Source: Nitrospirae bacterium RBG_19FT_COMBO_42_15 (GTDB taxonomy: Bacteria; Nitrospirota; CAKKRA01; 9FT-COMBO-42-15). Taken from it: DNA of 7,623 bases. Below the pieces are notes generated by a model, which was not told the origin of the DNA, searched no databases, and saw only the letters and a list, made by a program, of their open reading frames with translations. Positions 3,793 through 7,623 of the stretch are shown here, one piece after another. The DNA lies in the NCBI GenBank assembly GCA_001803815.1, contig MHEL01000110.1, forward strand, positions 1-7,623, written 5' to 3'. Position numbers and translations under genes: made by a program. The number at the start of each line of letters is the position of its first letter. Positions within the stretch are counted from its first letter, which is position 1.

Positions 3793-6700
3793 ATGAATCA
3801 GACCCAGAGGGTCACAAAAAGGACGAGAAAGGATTTATCCAAGGTACCAGTAAAACTTGATATTCCTAATCTTATAGAAATTCAGAAAGAGTCCTATGAC
3901 CGGTTTCTGCAAAAAGATAGTGTGTCTGAGAAGAGAGAGGATACAGGACTGCAGGCTGCCTTTTTGAGCATATTTCCCATAGTAGATTTCAATGACACGG
4001 CAACAATTGAGTACATAGAATATTCTATTGGCGAGTCCAAGTATGACATAAGGGAGTGTATTGAGAGGGGAATGACCTACGCAGCGCCTATGAAGATAAA
4101 GGTGAGGCTGATCCTGAGCGAAAAGGACGCTGAGAGCGGCGCAAAAAGGGTTAAGGATATAAAGGAGCAGGAGGTCTATCTCGGCGAACTCCCGCTTATG
4201 ACTGATACAGGCACATTTATAATCAATGGCACTGAAAGGGTTGTTGTCAGCCAGCTCCACAGGTCGCCCGGCGTCTTCTTTTCTCATGACAAGGGTAAGA
4301 CCCATGCAAGCGGCAAGATACTCTATTCAGCAAGGATAATACCATACAGGGGCTCATGGCTTGATTTTGAATTTGATGTCAAGGATGTTATGTATGTGCG
4401 TATTGACAGAAGACGGAAGATGCCGGTTACAATCCTGCTTAAGGCAATGGGCTATACATCGGAGCAGCTTCTTAAGATTTATTATCCTGTAGAAGGCATA
4501 ATAATAAGCAAGGGGAAATTCCTGAGAAAACTAAACCCTGATGTCCTTGTTGGCAACCGCGCACCCATGGATATAGTGGACAAAAAGAGCGGAGAGGTTA
4601 TTGTAAAAGAGGGCAGCAAGATAAACAAGGCCATCTTGAAAAAGATGGAGACCGCAGGTATTTTAGATATACCAATTTCAAAGGAAGAACTTATTGAAAG
4701 AATAGTTCTTCACGATGTTATAGACCCGGCAAGCGGCGAGGTTCTAATCGGCGCAAATGAAAAGGTTACAGATGAGGCATTAAATAAGATTCTGAAGACA
4801 AAGCTTGAGAAATTTGATGCCCTTTATATAGACGGCGTTCAGGTTATAGCATCCATCCGTGATACCATGCTGATGGACAAGGTAAATTCCAAAGAAGAGG
4901 CGATGGTAGAAATCTACAAAAGGTTAAGGCCTGGCGAAGTGCCCACTATTGAAACTGCCAAGATGCTCTTTAACGGCCTTTTCTATGATCCAAGGAGATA
5001 TGACCTTTCTCCTGTTGGAAGGATGAAGCTGAATAAAAAATTGAAGCTAAATATTCCGATTGAAAAGAGGGTATTAACGCCTGAGGATATTATTGAGGTT
5101 ATAAGATACCTCCTCAGTCTCAGGGTAGGCAAAGGTGAGATAGATGATATTGACCATCTTGGAAACAGGAGGGTAAGGTCAGTTGGCGAACTCCTTGAGA
5201 ATCAGTTCAGGGTAGGTTTAGTGAGGATGGAGCGGGCAATAAAGGAGAGGATGAATATCCTTGATATGGATACAATACTGCCGCACGATCTTATAAATGC
5301 AAAGCCTGTTATTGCTGCGGTAAAGGAATTTTTTGGAAGCAGCCAGCTTTCCCAGTTTATGGACCAGACAAACCCCCTTGCCGAGATTACACATAAAAGG
5401 AGATTAAGCGCACTTGGTCCCGGGGGACTGACAAGGGAGCGAGCAGGATTTGAGGTTAGGGATGTCCACCCAACGCACTATGGCAGGATATGCCCGATTG
5501 AAACCCCTGAAGGCCCGAATATCGGTTTGATAACATCCCTTTCAACATTTGCAAGGGTAAATGAATTCGGTTTTATTGAGACGCCTTACAGAAAGGTTGT
5601 GAACGGCAAGATAACAGATGAGATAGTGTATCTCTCTGCAGTAGACGGTGAAGATTATGTTGTTGCACAGGCAAGCTCTCCTGTTGACAGCAGGGGACAC
5701 CTTACATCAGAGAGCATATCTGCAAGACATAAAAGCGATTTTGTCCTTGTTCCGCCTGAAAAGGTTGAATTTATGGATGTTTCGCCAAAGCAGATTGTCA
5801 GCGTTGCCACAGCCCTTGTCCCGTTTTTGGAAAATGACGATGCAAACCGCGCCTTAATGGGTTCAAATATGCAGAGGCAGGCAGTCCCTCTATTAAGCAC
5901 AGATGCCCCGTATGTCGGCACAGGAATGGAAGAGGTTGTTGCAAGAGATTCAGGCATCGTGGTTCTGACAAAGAGAAGCGGTTATGTTGAGAGCGTTGAT
6001 GCCACAAGGATAGTTGTGAAGGCAGACAGTTCAGGAAGAAAGGGCAGGGGAAAAGAGGGAGAGTCGCCGGAGAGCGATCTTGATGTATACAATCTTATTA
6101 AGTTCAAGCGCTCAAATCAGAACACTTGTGTTAATCAGAAAGCCATTGTCTCTGTTGGAGACAGGGTTGTTAAGGGTCAGGTGCTTGCGGATGGGCCTGC
6201 AACCGAGCTTGGAGAGCTTGCCCTCGGCAGGAATGTCCTCGTTGCGTTTATGCCATGGGAGGGATACAATTTTGAAGACGCAATATTGATAAGTGAAAAG
6301 CTTGCAAAAGAGGACAGGTTTACATCTATACACATTGAGGAATTTGAGATTGAGTCACGGGATACAAAGCTCGGCAAAGAAGAGATAACAAGGGATATCC
6401 CAAATGTAAGTGAAGATGCCTTAAGAAACCTTGATGAAAGCGGCATAATACGCATAGGCGCAGAGGTAAAGCCGGGTGATATTCTTATAGGCAAGGTTAC
6501 TCCTAAAGGCGAGACCCAGTTAACCCCTGAAGAAAAACTTCTGCGCGCTATCTTTGGTGAAAAGGCAGGAGATGTTAAGGATGCATCCTTAACTGTTCCT
6601 CCGGGCATAGAGGGCACTGTAGTTGATGTAAAGATATTCTCAAGAAAAGGCGTTGAAAAGGATGAGAGGACAAAGAGCATTGAGAATGAGGATATGCAGA

Positions 6701-7623
6701 GGCTTCAGAGGGATTACCATGACGAGCTTAGGATTATTGAGGAGGAAAAATACAAGAAGATAAGGGAAATTCTGTTGGGCCAGACTGCTGCTGAGGATGT
6801 AATTGATGCAGAGACAGGCGACGCTGTTTTACATAAAAAGAAGAAATTTACACAATCTGCATTGGACAGTATTTCTGACAGGGACATTGAAAATATCCAA
6901 ATAGCAGACCCTGAATATCAGGAAAAATTAGAGGAGATAGAAAGGTCAACAAATGACCAGATTGATATTTTACAGACAATCTTTGACGAGAGGATGAGCC
7001 GTTTCAAGAAAGGCGACGAACTTCCTCCGGGTGTTATAAAGCTTGTTAAGGTTTATATAGCAATGAAGAGGAAGCTCTCTGTCGGTGATAAGATGGCTGG
7101 AAGGCATGGGAATAAGGGCGTTGTTTCCCGCATCCTGCCTGAAGAAGATATGCCGTATATGCCTGACGGGACGCCTGTAGAGATTGTATTAAATCCGCTC
7201 GGCGTTCCTTCAAGGATGAATGTGGGGCAGATACTTGAAACACATCTTGGATGGGCAGCAAAGGCGCTCGGCCTTTATGTTGCGTCACCTGTCTTTGAAG
7301 GGGCGACAGAATCAGAGATAAAAGACATGCTGATTAAGGCTAAACTTCCTTCAAGCGGCCAGATAACCCTTTATGACGGAAGGACAGGCAAGTCATTTGA
7401 CAGGGATGTGACGGTTGGATATATGTATATGCTGAAACTGCATCACCTTGTTGATGACAAGATACATGCAAGGTCAATCGGGCCTTACTCGCTTGTGACC
7501 CAGCAGCCGCTTGGGGGCAAGGCGCAGTTCGGCGGACAGAGGCTTGGAGAGATGGAGGTCTGGGCGCTTCAGGCTTATGGCGCCACCTTTACGCTGCAGG
7601 AGTTTCTTACAATAAAATCTGAT
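3793..7623 (+). CDS. rpoB: DNA-directed RNA polymerase subunit beta, 3' end outside the window
   Basis: Open for 1277 codons from ATG 3793 (GGAGG at 3783-3787) to the window edge, missing only the last few dozen residues. It opens [20 protein letters not shown], followed by the lobe with GEIPLMTD-like [20 protein letters not shown] and [13 protein letters not shown]. The rifampicin pocket [20 protein letters not shown] spans residues ~516-535, with D524, H534, R537 and S539 as in sensitive enzymes. The catalytic-side motif GYNFEDAIL has E828/D829. [13 protein letters not shown] carries K1100 and K1108, the equivalents of E. coli K1065 and K1073. A charged, coiled-coil-like insertion at ~955-1073 matches the position of the proteobacterial insertion, and a basic/acidic linker lies at ~745-762. 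The C-terminal part retains [20 protein letters not shown] and [19 protein letters not shown]. rpoC would be expected downstream. Confidence 0.99.
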   Translation, partial: MNQTQRVTKRTRKDLSKVPVKLDIPNLIEIQKESYDRFLQKDSVSEKREDTGLQAAFLSIFPIVDFNDTATIEYIEYSIGESKYDIRECIERGMTYAAPMKIKVRLILSEKDAESGAKRVKDIKEQEVYLGELPLMTDTGTFIINGTERVVVSQLHRSPGVFFSHDKGKTHASGKILYSARIIPYRGSWLDFEFDVKDVMYVRIDRRRKMPVTILLKAMGYTSEQLLKIYYPVEGIIISKGKFLRKLNPDVLVGNRAPMDIVDKKSGEVIVKEGSKINKAILKKMETAGILDIPISKEELIERIVLHDVIDPASGEVLIGANEKVTDEALNKILKTKLEKFDALYIDGVQVIASIRDTMLMDKVNSKEEAMVEIYKRLRPGEVPTIETAKMLFNGLFYDPRRYDLSPVGRMKLNKKLKLNIPIEKRVLTPEDIIEVIRYLLSLRVGKGEIDDIDHLGNRRVRSVGELLENQFRVGLVRMERAIKERMNILDMDTILPHDLINAKPVIAAVKEFFGSSQLSQFMDQTNPLAEITHKRRLSALGPGGLTRERAGFEVRDVHPTHYGRICPIETPEGPNIGLITSLSTFARVNEFGFIETPYRKVVNGKITDEIVYLSAVDGEDYVVAQASSPVDSRGHLTSESISARHKSDFVLVPPEKVEFMDVSPKQIVSVATALVPFLENDDANRALMGSNMQRQAVPLLSTDAPYVGTGMEEVVARDSGIVVLTKRSGYVESVDATRIVVKADSSGRKGRGKEGESPESDLDVYNLIKFKRSNQNTCVNQKAIVSVGDRVVKGQVLADGPATELGELALGRNVLVAFMPWEGYNFEDAILISEKLAKEDRFTSIHIEEFEIESRDTKLGKEEITRDIPNVSEDALRNLDESGIIRIGAEVKPGDILIGKVTPKGETQLTPEEKLLRAIFGEKAGDVKDASLTVPPGIEGTVVDVKIFSRKGVEKDERTKSIENEDMQRLQRDYHDELRIIEEEKYKKIREILLGQTAAEDVIDAETGDAVLHKKKKFTQSALDSISDRDIENIQIADPEYQEKLEEIERSTNDQIDILQTIFDERMSRFKKGDELPPGVIKLVKVYIAMKRKLSVGDKMAGRHGNKGVVSRILPEEDMPYMPDGTPVEIVLNPLGVPSRMNVGQILETHLGWAAKALGLYVASPVFEGATESEIKDMLIKAKLPSSGQITLYDGRTGKSFDRDVTVGYMYMLKLHHLVDDKIHARSIGPYSLVTQQPLGGKAQFGGQRLGEMEVWALQAYGATFTLQEFLTIKSD

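Noticed and set aside
3835..4305. 156-codon minus-strand ORF opposite the start of rpoB
   Set aside because: It lies antisense to highly conserved RpoB codons, has no family resemblance and no ribosome site; it is a chance open frame.
5338..5415. Rifampicin-resistance changes in RpoB
   Set aside because: Key pocket residues (D524, H534, R537, S539 here) match the sensitive type; no resistance substitution is seen.
5648..6680. Several 69-167 codon ORFs on both strands inside rpoB
   Set aside because: All lie in other frames of a clearly conserved rpoB region and show no independent coding signs.

Overview
The window is a stretch of the conserved translation/transcription chromosomal cluster of a bacterium. 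In order it holds the 3' end of tuf, then rpmG, tRNA-Trp, secE, nusG, rplK, rplA, rplJ, rplL and the first ~1277 codons of rpoB, all on the + strand. Base composition is moderately AT-rich, with heavy use of ATA (Ile) and AGG/AGA (Arg) codons and purine-rich Shine-Dalgarno sites (AAGGAG, GGAGG). RpoB has a proteobacterial-type charged insertion (about residues 955-1073) and a short C-terminal connection. The palindromic intergenic repeats resemble ones I associate with Nitrospirota and deltaproteobacterial (Desulfobacterota-like) genomes. That placement is an inference from memory and is only tentative.

Layout: 1-95 is the EF-Tu C-terminus. Positions 109-336 hold L33 and a complete tRNA-Trp separated by one base. 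Positions 366-1099 hold secE and nusG. A ~123-bp imperfect palindrome (1101-1223) starts one base after the nusG stop and fills most of the nusG-rplK gap. Positions 1286-2423 hold rplK and rplA, 13 bp apart. The 231-bp gap at 2424-2654 looks like the L10-type autoregulatory leader plus a pair of mutually exclusive hairpins. It ends in a strong Shine-Dalgarno site before an rplJ that probably starts at TTG. Positions 2655-3609 hold rplJ and rplL. The rplL-rpoB gap (3610-3792) carries a second, unrelated inverted repeat with a small palindrome lodged in its left arm. From 3793 to the window edge is rpoB, in frame without a stop.

Functionally, EF-Tu, tRNA-Trp and ribosomal proteins L33, L11, L1, L10 and L7/L12 serve translation. 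L11, L10 and L7/L12 together form the GTPase-associated stalk that recruits EF-Tu. SecE is the small essential SecYEG translocon subunit, NusG links transcription with translation, and RpoB is the RNA polymerase beta subunit. The leader before rplJ and the structured rplL-rpoB junction lie where other bacteria control stalk-protein synthesis and the ratio of stalk protein to RNA polymerase.

No new gene system is visible: every protein-coding gene belongs to a universal family. The interest lies in the non-coding DNA, namely two different palindromic repeat families inserted in an essential operon and the structured rplJ leader. Small in-frame repeats in secE and rplL are lesser points.
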